Shown in pieces: positions 40,152 through 49,096 of a stretch of DNA of 64,000 bases. The position numbers and the translations under genes were made by a program. The notes under the pieces are model-generated. The model did no database searches. It was not told where the DNA came from and saw only the letters and a list, made by a program, of their open reading frames with translations. How positions within the stretch are numbered: position 1 is the stretch's first letter; the number at the start of each line of letters is the position of its first letter. The stretch spans positions 1-64,000 of the forward strand of contig DASXJR010000093.1 of NCBI GenBank assembly GCA_036497285.1. Reading direction: 5' to 3'. Source of the stretch: RYN-133 sp036497285. GTDB taxonomy: Bacteria > Actinomycetota > Actinomycetes > Mycobacteriales > Jatrophihabitantaceae.

Positions 40152-43100
40152 TTGCGTGGCTGTTCCGAGCGGGGGCCTTCGATCAGCCAGCTTCGCATCA
40201 CGGACAGCAAGCGATCGAGATCGACGGGTTTGGTGACGTAGTCGGACGCTCCGGCGGCCAGCGACTTCTCCCTGTCCCCGGGCATCGCTTTTGCGGTCAG
40301 GAACAGCACCGGAAGATCCATGCGTCCGTCCAGCTCCCGGATTTGTCTGGTCGTCTGATTACCGTCCATGTCCGGCATCATCACGTCCATGAGGACGAGG
40401 TCGACGTCGTCACGCTCGGACAGCAAGCGGATGCCATCCTTTCCGTTGTCGGCGTAGAGCACGGTCATTCCGTGCAGCTCCAGAGCGCTCGTCAAGGCGA
40501 AGACGTTCCGCACGTCGTCATCCACGATGAGCACACACGCGCCGCGCAGCGGATCCTGCGCATTGACCGGAGTGGACGGGGTCTTGGTCGTCAACATCGG
40601 GATCCGGCCGGTGCTGATCTGCACTGCGTCGAAGCCTTCGCCGTCCGGGCTGTAGTCACGTTGTCCGGGGTAGGTGATCGGCATCGACAGCGAGAATGTG
40701 CTGCCGGCGCCCGCGACGCTGTGCACCGCGATGGACGCTCCTAGCAGACGAGCGATCTCGCGGGATATCGACAGGCCCAACCCGGTACCGCCGTACTTCC
40801 GACTCGTCGTGCCGTCCGCCTGCTGGAACGCCTCGAAGATGAGCTTGAGCTTGTCCACCGGCACCCCGATGCCGGTGTCGGTGACGCTGAAGGTGACGAC
40901 ATCGTCCGTCTCGTAGCGTGCCGGGAGGCCCGCCAACTCATCGTCGTGCGGACGGCGGACGTCCAGGGTCACGCCACCCACCTGGGTGAACTTGAACGCG
41001 TTCGACAGCAGGTTCTTCAACACCTGGTGCAGCCGCTGTACGTCGGTCTCGACGGTGTCGGGCAGGCTCGGCCCGACCTTGACCACCAGATCCAGGCCTT
41101 TCTCCTCGGCCAGCGGGTTGAACGTGGTGACGACGTCGTGCTCGACATCCACCAAACGGACCGATTCCGGATGGATGTCCATGCGACCCGCCTCGATCTT
41201 CGACAGATCGAGAATGTCGTTGATCAGATCGAGCAGATCGCTGCCCGCACTGTAGATCGTCCGCGCGAACTGGATCTGCCCCTCGGTCAGGTTCTCCTGT
41301 GGGTTGTCGGCGAGCAACCGGGCGAGGATGAGCAGACTGTTGAGCGGCGTGCGCAACTCATGGCTCATGTTGGCGAAGAACTCCGACTTGTATTGGGACG
41401 ATTTCGCCAGCTGTTCCGCCTTCTCCTCGAGGCCGGCGCGGGCCATCTCGATCTCGCGGTTCTGGATCTCGATGCTGCGGTTCTGCTCGCTCAGGAGTGC
41501 CGCCTTGTCCTCGAGTTCGGCGTTGGTGCGTTGCAGTTCCATCGACCGCGCCTGCAGTTCCTTGGCGAGCCGCTGGGACTGGGCGAGCAGTTCCTCGGTG
41601 CGGACGTTGGCGATGATCGTGTTGAGCACGACGCCGATCGTCTCTACGAGCTGTTCGAGGAACCGGACGTGGACGTCGTCGAAGGGTTGGAAGGTCGCGA
41701 GCTCGATGACCCCGAGCAGTTGCTCCTCGAACAGCACGGGCAGCACGAGCAGTTCCGCCGGCGAGGCGCTACCGAGCCCGCTGCGGATCTGCAGATAGTT
41801 CGCCGGCACCTGGGTCACGCGGACAACCTTCCTGTCGCTCGCGCACCGACCGACCAGACCCTCGCCGATCGCGAAGGAAGTTTCGACCTCGCCGACCCCG
41901 TAGCTCGCTGCGCGCCGCAGCATCGGTTGCGAGTAATCGGTTTCCCGTTCGGCGAGGTAGAACGCGCCCAGCACGCCGTTCACGACCGGCGTCACCTCGG
42001 TCATGATCATTTGGGTGACTTCCCGCAGGTCGCGCTGCCCCTGCAGCTGTCCGCCGATCCGAGCCAGATTGCTGTTGAGCCAGTCCTGCTGCGCGTTGAT
42101 GTCGGTGGTGTCGCGCAGATTGGCGATCATCTGGTTGATGTTGCCCTTGAGTTCGGCAACCTCGCCCTGCGCCTCGACCATGATCGTGCGGGTCAGGTCG
42201 CCGCGCGCGACCGCAGTCGACACCTCGGCAATAGCCCGCACCTGGGCGGTCAGGTTTCCTGCTAGTTGATTGACGTTCTCGGTCAGTCGCCGCCAGGTGC
42301 CGCTCACGCCGGCCACCTCGGCCTGACCCCCGAGCTGGCCCTCCGTGCCGACCTCGCGTGCGACGCGCGTCACCTCTGCCGCGAACGCCGAGAGTTGATC
42401 GACCATCGTGTTCACGGTGCTCTTGAGGTCGAGGATCTCACCCTGCGCATCGACCGTGATCTTCTGCGACAGATCGCCTTTCGCGACAGCGGTGGTGACC
42501 AGAGCGATGTTGCGTACCTGACTGGTGAGGTTGGACGCCATGAAGTTGACGGAGTCGGTCAGGCCGCGCCACGTGCCGGAGACGCCGCGCACCTGAGCCT
42601 GCCCGGCGAGCTTGCCCTCGGTGCCCACCTCCCGTGCCACCCGGGTGACCTCGTCGGCGAACGAGGACAACTGGTCGACCATCGTGTTCACCGTCGACTT
42701 CAGTTCCAGGATCTCGCCCTGCGCGTCGACGGTGATCTTCTGCCCGAGATCGCCACGCGCGACCGCGGTGGCCACCTGCGCGATGTTCCGCACCTGAGCG
42801 GTGAGATTGGCTGCCATGTAGTTCACGTTGTCGGTGAGGTCGCGCCAGGTGCCGGACACGCCCTTGACCTGCGCCTGGCCCCCGAGCCGGCCCTCGGTGC
42901 CCACCTCACGGGCCACCCGCGTCACCTCGTCGGCGAACGAGGACAACTGGTCCACCATCGTGTTGATCGTCTGGGCGAGTGCCGCCACCTCGCCCTTGGT
43001 GTCAACCGTGATTTTCTGGGACAGATCGCCGCGTGCGACTGCGGTCGTCACCTGCGCGATGTTGCGGACCTGGCTCGTCAGATTCGCCGCCATGTAGTTC

Positions 43101-45064
43101 ACGTTGTCGGTGAGATCGCGCCACGTACCGAGGACGCCGCGCACCTGGGCCTGCCCGCCCAGCTTGCCCTCGGTGCCCACCTCGCGCGCCACCCGCGTCA
43201 CCTCGTCGGCGAACGAGGACAACTGGTCGACCATCGTGTTCACCGTCGACTTCAGTTCCAGGATCTCGCCCTGCGCGTCGACGGTGATCTTCTGCCCGAG
43301 ATCGCCACGCGCGACGGCCGTCGCCACCTGCGCGATGTTCCGCACCTGGCTGGTGAGGTTGCCCGCCATGAAGTTGACGTTGTCGGTGAGGTCCTTCCAG
43401 GTGCCGCTCACGCCCCGCACCTGGGCCTGCCCACCGAGCTTGCCCTCCGTCCCCACCTCACGGGCCACCCGCGTCACCTCGTCGGCGAACGAGGACAACT
43501 GGTCCACCATCGTGTTGATGGTCGACTTGAGTCCGAGCGTCTCGCCCTTCACGTCGACCGACACCTTTTGCGAGAGATCGCCCTGTGCGACCGCGGTCGT
43601 GACCTGCGCGATGTCGCGCACCTGTGCGGTCAGGTTGGCCGCCATGCCGTTGACGTTCTCGGTGAGGTCCTTCCAGGTCCCCGCCACGCCAGGAACCTCC
43701 GCCTGACCGCCCAGCTTGCCCTCCGTCCCGACTTCGCGGGCGACCGTGATCACCTGCTCGGCGAACAGCTGCAACGTGTCGGTGAGAGAATTGATCGTCT
43801 CGGCGAGTGCGGCCACCTCGCCCTTCGCGTCGACCGTGATCTTCTGCGTCAGATCGCCCTTCGCGACCGCGGTGACGATCTGGGCGATGTTGCGGACCTG
43901 GCTGGTCAGGTTGCCGGCCATCGAGTTCACCGAGTCGGTGAGGTCCTTCCAGGTGCCGGCGACGCCCGGCACGTCCGCCTGCCCGCCGAGCTTGCCCTCG
44001 GTGCCGACCTCACGAGCGACGCGCGTCACCTCGTCGGCGAACGAAGACAGCTGGTCCACCATCGTGTTGAGCGTGTCGGCGAGCGCGGCGACCTCGCCCT
44101 TCGCGTCGACGGTGATCTTCTGGGACAGGTCGCCCTTCGCCACCGCGGTGGCCACCTGCGCAATGTTGCGGACCTGACTGGTCAGGTTGCCTGCCATCCA
44201 GTTAACCGAGTCGGTGAGGTCGCGCCAGGTGCCCGAGACGTCACGCACTTCCGCCTGGCCGCCGAGGCGCCCTTCGGTGCCGACCTCGCGCGCGACGCGG
44301 GTCACCTCGGCCGCGAACGACGACAGCTGATCGACCATCGTGTTCACGGTGGACTTCAGCTCGAGGATCTCGCCGCGAGCATCGACAGTGATCTTCTGCG
44401 ACAGGTCGCCCTGGGCCACCGCCGTCGTGACCTGCGCGATGTTGCGCACCTGACTGGTGAGGTTGCCGGCCATCGAGTTCACCGACTCGGTCAGGTCGCG
44501 CCATACCCCGGACGCGCCGCGCACCCGTGCCTGGCCGCCGAGCTTCCCGTCGGTGCCCACTTCGCGCGCGACCCGCGTCACCTCGTCGGCGAACGAGGAC
44601 AGCTGGTCCACCATCGTGTTCACGGTGGTGCCGATGTTGACGAACTCGCCCTTCACCGGCTGCCCGGCGATGTCCATCGCCATGTGTTGGCTCAGATCCC
44701 CTTCGGCCACTGCCGCGATGACTCGCGCGACCTCGGTGGTGGGTCGCACGAGGTCGTCGATGAGGCTGTTCACGGCCGCGGCTGCGGTGAACCAGTCCCC
44801 CACGCCGGCGATCTCGTCGAGCCGTTCGGTCATGCGGCCTTCCCGGCCGATGATCCTGCTGACCCGCACGAGTTCGCGGGTGCGCCGCTCGTTCAGCGCC
44901 GCCAGTTCGTTGACCCGCTGGGCCAGCTCGCCGACCAGACCGTCGTAACGATCCAGGCGCACCGAGAAGTCACCCTGGGTCAGGGCGGTCAACGCGCCCG
45001 AGACCTCGAGCAACGAGTGCTCGTCCACATCGATGGAATTGCCCGTCGTCGACTCGACGCTCAT
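40148..45064 (-). CDS. Hybrid histidine kinase with nine tandem HAMP units
   Basis: A 1638-aa cytosolic kinase. A leading HAMP-like part (1-148) is followed by nine near-identical 92-residue units (149-976) of the form NTMVDQLSSFADEVTRVARE through GKLGGQA, DLTDNVN, NLTSQVRNIAQV and GDLSQKITVDA. A GAF domain (about 1005-1165), a coiled coil, HisKA with MSHELRTPLNSLL (His about 1235), HATPase_c with VTDTGIGVP and a receiver (VLMDVMMPDMDGNQ, Asp about 1557) complete it. This resembles fungal group III (Nik1/Os-1) and related bacterial kinases that sense osmotic or cell-wall stress. No transmembrane helix is seen. The ATG at 45064 (MSVESTTGN) is preferred to one 45 codons earlier. It starts the signalling operon. 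Confidence 0.92.
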   Translation of the reverse strand: MSVESTTGNSIDVDEHSLLEVSGALTALTQGDFSVRLDRYDGLVGELAQRVNELAALNERRTRELVRVSRIIGREGRMTERLDEIAGVGDWFTAAAAVNSLIDDLVRPTTEVARVIAAVAEGDLSQHMAMDIAGQPVKGEFVNIGTTVNTMVDQLSSFADEVTRVAREVGTDGKLGGQARVRGASGVWRDLTESVNSMAGNLTSQVRNIAQVTTAVAQGDLSQKITVDARGEILELKSTVNTMVDQLSSFAAEVTRVAREVGTEGRLGGQAEVRDVSGTWRDLTDSVNWMAGNLTSQVRNIAQVATAVAKGDLSQKITVDAKGEVAALADTLNTMVDQLSSFADEVTRVAREVGTEGKLGGQADVPGVAGTWKDLTDSVNSMAGNLTSQVRNIAQIVTAVAKGDLTQKITVDAKGEVAALAETINSLTDTLQLFAEQVITVAREVGTEGKLGGQAEVPGVAGTWKDLTENVNGMAANLTAQVRDIAQVTTAVAQGDLSQKVSVDVKGETLGLKSTINTMVDQLSSFADEVTRVAREVGTEGKLGGQAQVRGVSGTWKDLTDNVNFMAGNLTSQVRNIAQVATAVARGDLGQKITVDAQGEILELKSTVNTMVDQLSSFADEVTRVAREVGTEGKLGGQAQVRGVLGTWRDLTDNVNYMAANLTSQVRNIAQVTTAVARGDLSQKITVDTKGEVAALAQTINTMVDQLSSFADEVTRVAREVGTEGRLGGQAQVKGVSGTWRDLTDNVNYMAANLTAQVRNIAQVATAVARGDLGQKITVDAQGEILELKSTVNTMVDQLSSFADEVTRVAREVGTEGKLAGQAQVRGVSGTWRGLTDSVNFMASNLTSQVRNIALVTTAVAKGDLSQKITVDAQGEILDLKSTVNTMVDQLSAFAAEVTRVAREVGTEGQLGGQAEVAGVSGTWRRLTENVNQLAGNLTAQVRAIAEVSTAVARGDLTRTIMVEAQGEVAELKGNINQMIANLRDTTDINAQQDWLNSNLARIGGQLQGQRDLREVTQMIMTEVTPVVNGVLGAFYLAERETDYSQPMLRRAASYGVGEVETSFAIGEGLVGRCASDRKVVRVTQVPANYLQIRSGLGSASPAELLVLPVLFEEQLLGVIELATFQPFDDVHVRFLEQLVETIGVVLNTIIANVRTEELLAQSQRLAKELQARSMELQRTNAELEDKAALLSEQNRSIEIQNREIEMARAGLEEKAEQLAKSSQYKSEFFANMSHELRTPLNSLLILARLLADNPQENLTEGQIQFARTIYSAGSDLLDLINDILDLSKIEAGRMDIHPESVRLVDVEHDVVTTFNPLAEEKGLDLVVKVGPSLPDTVETDVQRLHQVLKNLLSNAFKFTQVGGVTLDVRRPHDDELAGLPARYETDDVVTFSVTDTGIGVPVDKLKLIFEAFQQADGTTSRKYGGTGLGLSISREIARLLGASIAVHSVAGAGSTFSLSMPITYPGQRDYSPDGEGFDAVQISTGRIPMLTTKTPSTPVNAQDPLRGACVLIVDDDVRNVFALTSALELHGMTVLYADNGKDGIRLLSERDDVDLVLMDVMMPDMDGNQTTRQIRELDGRMDLPVLFLTAKAMPGDREKSLAAGASDYVTKPVDLDRLLSVMRSWLIEGPRSEQPRN
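42137..44620. repeat. Nine tandem 276-bp HAMP-encoding repeats
   Basis: Nine contiguous 276-bp units (92 codons each) fill this stretch within the hybrid kinase gene. Unit 4 is the most divergent (NSLTDTLQLFAEQV) and unit 9 decays at its end (TRTIMVEAQGEVAELKGNI). Long runs such as the VTRVAREVGTEG coding segment are nearly identical, so the locus should be prone to unit gain or loss and to assembly collapse. Confidence 0.95.
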
Positions 45065-45323
45065 AGCTCGCCACGACCTTCGCTGCCCCTCGACGCGATT
45101 TTCGGGCGCAGCGGTGCTCAGCCCGGATCCAAACCGTCGTTCGGGGGCGTTCTCGTGTATCGGCCTATCGACGATGTCAGAGGGCCGCCACGGCTGCAAT
45201 CACCTGGCGCGCGAACGACGGATCGCCCCAAGTCTGCAGGTGCGGATCTCTCCTGCTGCTCCGTGCTACGAGATTCCGGGCCTCGATTTCGTAATCCGGA
45301 GCAGTAAGTGGTCGCTGTACGGC

Positions 45324-45737
45324 CTACGAGCCCTGACCCTCCATGAGGCGCTTGTGCATGTCCTCGGTGAGCGATCGGATCTGACGGGTCAACTCCGTGT
45401 TCGTCTTGAGTTCGAGCTCTTGCTCGCTGAAGTCGTGATCAGCCTTGGATTGCTGGAAAGCCGACTGCCGGTTCTGGCCGATCATCACGAAGGTGGACAA
45501 GAAGATCGCTTCCAATGAGACGATCAAAGTGAGGGTCGGCCAGGGACTCTTCTCAAGGACCAGCATCCAGACGGTGAACAGGATGATGTGCAGGTAGACG
45601 AAGTTCATCGACCCGGCGAACGCGGTGATCCAATCTGCGATCCGCACTTGTAGGTGCTGGACGCGTTGTTGTTGTTGCTCCAGCACCGCCGGGTGGTGCA
45701 TGAGGCGCAACTTCGCGGGACCCGCGTGTGTGACCAT
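45324..45737 (-). CDS. DUF1003 membrane protein
   Basis: A 137-aa protein matching DUF1003. RIADWITAFAGSMNFVYLHIILF (residues 32-54, part) and SLEAIFLSTFVMIGQNRQSAF (about 74-94, part) contain the two transmembrane helices and the family QNRQ motif, followed by a charged coiled-coil tail (SEQELELKTNTELTRQI). ATG with GGAGG upstream. Function unknown; DUF1003 proteins are often called cyclic-nucleotide-linked or stress-linked without proof. The 259 bp downstream, before the kinase start, hold no gene. Confidence 0.85.
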   Translation of the reverse strand: MVTHAGPAKLRLMHHPAVLEQQQQRVQHLQVRIADWITAFAGSMNFVYLHIILFTVWMLVLEKSPWPTLTLIVSLEAIFLSTFVMIGQNRQSAFQQSKADHDFSEQELELKTNTELTRQIRSLTEDMHKRLMEGQGS

Positions 45738-45782
45738 CGTGCAGCCTCCGTGCCGACATGAAGTGACCGCTCGTTGTCCGAA

Positions 45783-46262
45783 TCAGCCGGGAAGATCCTC
45801 CGGTCGTTTGGCGGCCTGCCTGCCGTGCAGCAGGCCGGTGGACTGGCCGACCTCGATGAGATAGCCGTCGGGGTCGCGCATGTAGCAGCGGATCTCGGCC
45901 TCGCGGTCGATCGGCGGAGTGACGAATTCTGCGCCCTTGGATTTCCAATCCTCGTAGCACGCCTGGATGTCAGCGACGCGCAGGTTCAAGAAGATGGACG
46001 TGGTGTTCCCGGGCTCGTAGTTGGCGACCGTGATGCCCGGCTTGTCGGGAGTCGGCGGGCCGCCGGGGTTCATGATGATCCACGAATTGGACAGCTTTAC
46101 GACGCACGGGTTCTCGTCGAGGACGACGGTGCCGCCCAGCACCCGCGAGTAGAAGTCACGGGATCGGGCAACCTTGCGGACAGTCAGGAACATCGTCACC
46201 GTGAAACCCTGTTCGGGCGCGGGGAAGTTGGCGAGGTCGAAGCCGGGCATTGTTTGCGACAT
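45783..46262 (-). CDS. VOC-family (glyoxalase/bleomycin-resistance-like) protein
   Basis: A 159-aa protein with paired beta-alpha-beta-beta-beta modules: FTVTMFLTVRKVARSRDFYSRVLGG, TSIFLNLRVADIQACYEDWKSKGAEF and CYMRDPDGYLIEVGQSTG, where the final Glu is a typical metal ligand. It may be a dioxygenase, lyase or resistance protein; substrate unknown. ATG at 46262 with GGAG upstream. It lies between DUF5996 and DUF1003 genes, all leftward. Confidence 0.82.
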   Translation of the reverse strand: MSQTMPGFDLANFPAPEQGFTVTMFLTVRKVARSRDFYSRVLGGTVVLDENPCVVKLSNSWIIMNPGGPPTPDKPGITVANYEPGNTTSIFLNLRVADIQACYEDWKSKGAEFVTPPIDREAEIRCYMRDPDGYLIEVGQSTGLLHGRQAAKRPEDLPG

Positions 46263-46426
46263 GGTTGCTCCAATCGTCGACCCAGCGAGGCCAGGCAAGC
46301 GCCGTTAGCGTCCATTGCCTGCTCGACGATGTCATCACCCGCGGCGACTGTTGACGTCAGGCGCCGCCCCCGAAAGCTGCGACATATGCGCCGAATCGAG
46401 CAGTGCGTCCGGAACGCGTGTACCAC

Positions 46427-47356
46427 TCATGGCGCCGGCCACGCTGCCGATGCGGCGCGGTGGGTGTGTTCGAGAAAGTTCAAGATGAGTTCGTCGGGGT
46501 CGTCGGCGGCGCGGATATCGGCGTACGGGAGCACGAACTCGGCGAGGTCCGGGTCGAAGCGTGCGGCGTCGACACCGGTTGCGGCGTGTCGGAAGCCGTC
46601 GGGTTCGGGGTACGCGTAGGCGTAGAAGATGCCTTCGTCAGCTCCGCCGGGCCAGTAGCCACAGCTCGAGACTTCCTGGCGGTACGCCTCGACCATGACC
46701 CAATCGGTACAATGCGGGATCCCGCCGGGGTAGGGCGGTGCGGGCCTGCCGGAGAATCGGGTCACGGCGAGGTCGAATCCACCCCAGAAGAAGTGCACCG
46801 GGCTGGCTTTACCGGTGAACTCGCCGCGGAAGCGGCTGAGCACGCGGTGTGCGGACACCAGCGAACGCCAGAAGTCGTGGACTGCGGCCCGATCGTAGGC
46901 CGTGTGCTCGTGATCGGTGTCGAACGGCACGGCGCCGGCTATCTCGGCCGGCATCGGGTTGATGACGACCTCGACACCGAGCTCGCCTAGGCGCGCACGG
47001 TATTCCGCGTAGAAATCGGCGACCGACCGTGGCGACAGTTCCAGGGTCCGTCTACCGCCGTCGCTGGTGCGCAGCTCGAGGATGTGCTCCACGAAGTTGA
47101 ACACGATCTCCAAACCTCGCCCGTCCCCGGTGGTACGGCTGCCGTCGGCCGGCATGAGCGAGGTGGTGAGGCCGACCGCGTTCACATAGAGCGTGACTTG
47201 CCACCACTGGTTGACGTGCGGGGCGAGGGCGAGCCGGGTCTTTCCGACGATCTGGGTCCAAAGGTGCAGCGTGTCCCGGGTGTCATGCCAGTGCGCCAGC
47301 GGCAGCGCGGGCCAGCCGCGGTCATCGGCTGACATTCGGTCGGTGTGTGTGGTCAT
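46427..47356 (-). CDS. DUF5996 family protein
   Basis: A 309-aa soluble protein of the DUF5996 family. WPALPLAHWHDTRDTLHLWTQ, GKTRLALAPHVNQWWQVTLY, FNFVEHILEL, SPVHFFWGGFDLAVTRFSGR and the late SCGYWPGGADEGIFYAYAYP are family blocks. The His/Trp content suggests a sugar-like ligand or a metal but no activity is known. ATG at 47356 has a GGTGA ribosome site six bases upstream. It ends just before the RNase P RNA region on the same strand. Confidence 0.8.
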   Translation of the reverse strand: MTTHTDRMSADDRGWPALPLAHWHDTRDTLHLWTQIVGKTRLALAPHVNQWWQVTLYVNAVGLTTSLMPADGSRTTGDGRGLEIVFNFVEHILELRTSDGGRRTLELSPRSVADFYAEYRARLGELGVEVVINPMPAEIAGAVPFDTDHEHTAYDRAAVHDFWRSLVSAHRVLSRFRGEFTGKASPVHFFWGGFDLAVTRFSGRPAPPYPGGIPHCTDWVMVEAYRQEVSSCGYWPGGADEGIFYAYAYPEPDGFRHAATGVDAARFDPDLAEFVLPYADIRAADDPDELILNFLEHTHRAASAAWPAP

Positions 47357-47407
47357 GAAGTTCACCTACCTGGCTGGACCTGCGGTCGGCAGGGCCGATG
47401 GGGTGGG

Positions 47408-47804
47408 GGCGGACGAGTCGGCCTGTAGGCCGGGTTCTGTCCTGGCGCGTGCGCCAGGGGCGACCATCCATCTTTGCGTGCCGTCGCCGACACGCTCCAG
47501 CGGTCTACCCGCAGACTCGGACGGGCCGTCCTCGATCGCCTGCGCGAGCGACGCGTGCGCCGCTCTTCTTGACCTTGCTCCTGGTGGGGTTTACCGAGCC
47601 GTCCCGATCACTCGTGACGCTGGTGGTCTCTTACACCGCCGTTTCACCCTTACCAGCGACAACCGCTGGCGGTCTGTTTTCTGTGGCACTGTCCCGCGGG
47701 TCACCCCGGGTTGCCGTTAGCAACCACCTTGCCCTGTGGAGCCCGGACCTTCCTCGGCGAGATGCGTGCATCCCGACGCGGCCGCCCGGCCGGCTCGTCC
47801 GCCG
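47408..47804 (-). ncRNA. rnpB: RNase P RNA, bacterial class A
   Basis: Read leftward, the sequence contains the conserved elements of RNase P RNA in order: GAGGAAGGTCCGGGCTCCAC near the 5' end, the ACAGTGCCACAGAAAACAG region (J/P4 side), GGTAAGGGTGAAACGG, GGTAAACCCCACC, GGGTAGACCGCTGGAG and the 3' AGAACCCGGCCTACAGGCC. The P1 stem closes it: CGGCGGACGAGCC at the 5' end pairs with GGCTCGTCCGCC-like GACTCGTCCGCC at the 3' end. Ends are placed by P1 pairing and are good to a few bases. It processes tRNA 5' ends, including tRNA-Val in this window. Confidence 0.93.
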
Positions 47805-47851
47805 TACTCCGAATGTTAACCGACAAATCCTGATCTGTAGCGTCGGCGCTC

Positions 47852-49096
47852 GTGCCCGGCGCGCTCGCAGAGATCATTGCGATCGCGATTCTCGCGGCAA
47901 GCCTGTTCGCCGCCGTGGCACGACCGCTCGGGCTCAGCGAAGCAGTTGTCGCGGTACCCGGGGCGATCCTGATCGTCGCCACCGGCATCGTCGACCGACA
48001 CGCCGCGATCGACCGGCTCGAAGAGATCGGTCCGACCGTCGCCTTTCTCGCCGCGATCCTGGTGTTCGGCCATCTGTGCGCCGAAGCGGACGTGTTCGAC
48101 TACCTCGGTGGCCGTGCTGCGGTCGTCAGCCATGGTCAGGCGCGCCGCCTGCTCGCACTGATCGTGGTGCTCGCCGCCGGCGTCACCGCCGTGCTCACCC
48201 TCGACGCCACGGTCGTGTTGCTGACCCCGGTGGTGATGACCACCGTGCGGCAGATGCGGATCCGGCCCCGTCCACACGCCTACGCCTGCACGCATCTGGC
48301 CAACAGCGGATCCCTGCTGCTGCCGGTTTCGAACCTCACCAACCTGCTCGCATTCGCGGCAAGCGGTCTCGCCTTCGGCCACTTCGCCGCGCTCATGGCC
48401 CTGCCGTGGCTGCTCGCCTGCGGACTCGAGTGGGTCGGGCTGCGGTTGTTCTTCCGCCGCGACCTGCCGGCCGAGCCGGCGTGCAACCATGTCGTCCCGC
48501 CACCGCCGCCGCGCTATGCGCTGACGGTTCTCGTCGCGACGATCTCGGGATTCGTGGTCACCTCCTCGCTCGACGTGAATCCGGCCTGGGCGGCGCTCGG
48601 CGGCTGCCTGCTGCTGCTGATCCCGCGCGTGCGGCACCGGGACGTGAGCCCACGCAGGCTCGTGCTCGAGGGGAGTCCCGGTTTCTGCTTGTTCGTGCTG
48701 GCGCTCGCGATCGTGGTCGACGCCGTCACGAAGCACGGGCTCGGCGAGCTGCTGCACACCCTCGTGCCCGACGGCACGGGGCTTCTCGCCCTGCTCGGCG
48801 CCGCGTTCGTCGCCGCGCTGGTGGCCAACGTGGTGAACAACCTGCCTGCCACGCTCGCGCTCGTTCCCATCGTCGCCGGGCAACCGGTGCTGGTGCTTGC
48901 CGTGCTCATCGGCGTCAACGTCGGACCCAACGCCACGTACAGCGGATCGCTTGCGACGCTGCTGTGGCGCAGGCTGCTGCCCGCCGACACGAAGCCGGGC
49001 GCGGGCGAGTTCCATTTGCTCGGAATCCTGACGGTTCCGGCGATCATGCTCGTCGCGACTGTCGCGTTGTGGGGCGGCTACCAGCTCATCGGCTGA
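47852..49096 (+). CDS. ArsB/NhaD-like ion-transporter superfamily permease
   Basis: A 414-aa membrane protein with about 11-12 helices. Two halves each carry the ion-transporter hairpin features: VLTLDATVVLLTPVVMTTVRQ and NSGSLLLPVSNLTNLLAFAAS in the first, and VANVVNNLPATLALVPIVAG with NVGPNATYSGSLATLLW in the second. This matches arsenite/sodium-proton antiporter-like (ArsB/NhaD, CitM) proteins. No arsenical genes are near, so the substrate is open. GTG start, divergent from rnpB. Its 3' end overlaps the RNase H gene by 11 bases. Confidence 0.82.
   Translation: MPGALAEIIAIAILAASLFAAVARPLGLSEAVVAVPGAILIVATGIVDRHAAIDRLEEIGPTVAFLAAILVFGHLCAEADVFDYLGGRAAVVSHGQARRLLALIVVLAAGVTAVLTLDATVVLLTPVVMTTVRQMRIRPRPHAYACTHLANSGSLLLPVSNLTNLLAFAASGLAFGHFAALMALPWLLACGLEWVGLRLFFRRDLPAEPACNHVVPPPPPRYALTVLVATISGFVVTSSLDVNPAWAALGGCLLLLIPRVRHRDVSPRRLVLEGSPGFCLFVLALAIVVDAVTKHGLGELLHTLVPDGTGLLALLGAAFVAALVANVVNNLPATLALVPIVAGQPVLVLAVLIGVNVGPNATYSGSLATLLWRRLLPADTKPGAGEFHLLGILTVPAIMLVATVALWGGYQLIG

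Noticed and set aside
42137..44620. Regular repeats that could suggest a CRISPR array
   Set aside because: The 276-bp units are contiguous coding sequence with no short repeat-spacer pattern and no cas genes nearby.
42266..45307. A 1013-aa open frame on the plus strand opposite the HAMP kinase
   Set aside because: It mirrors the repeats of the kinase gene; it arises from GC-rich codon use and has no family likeness.
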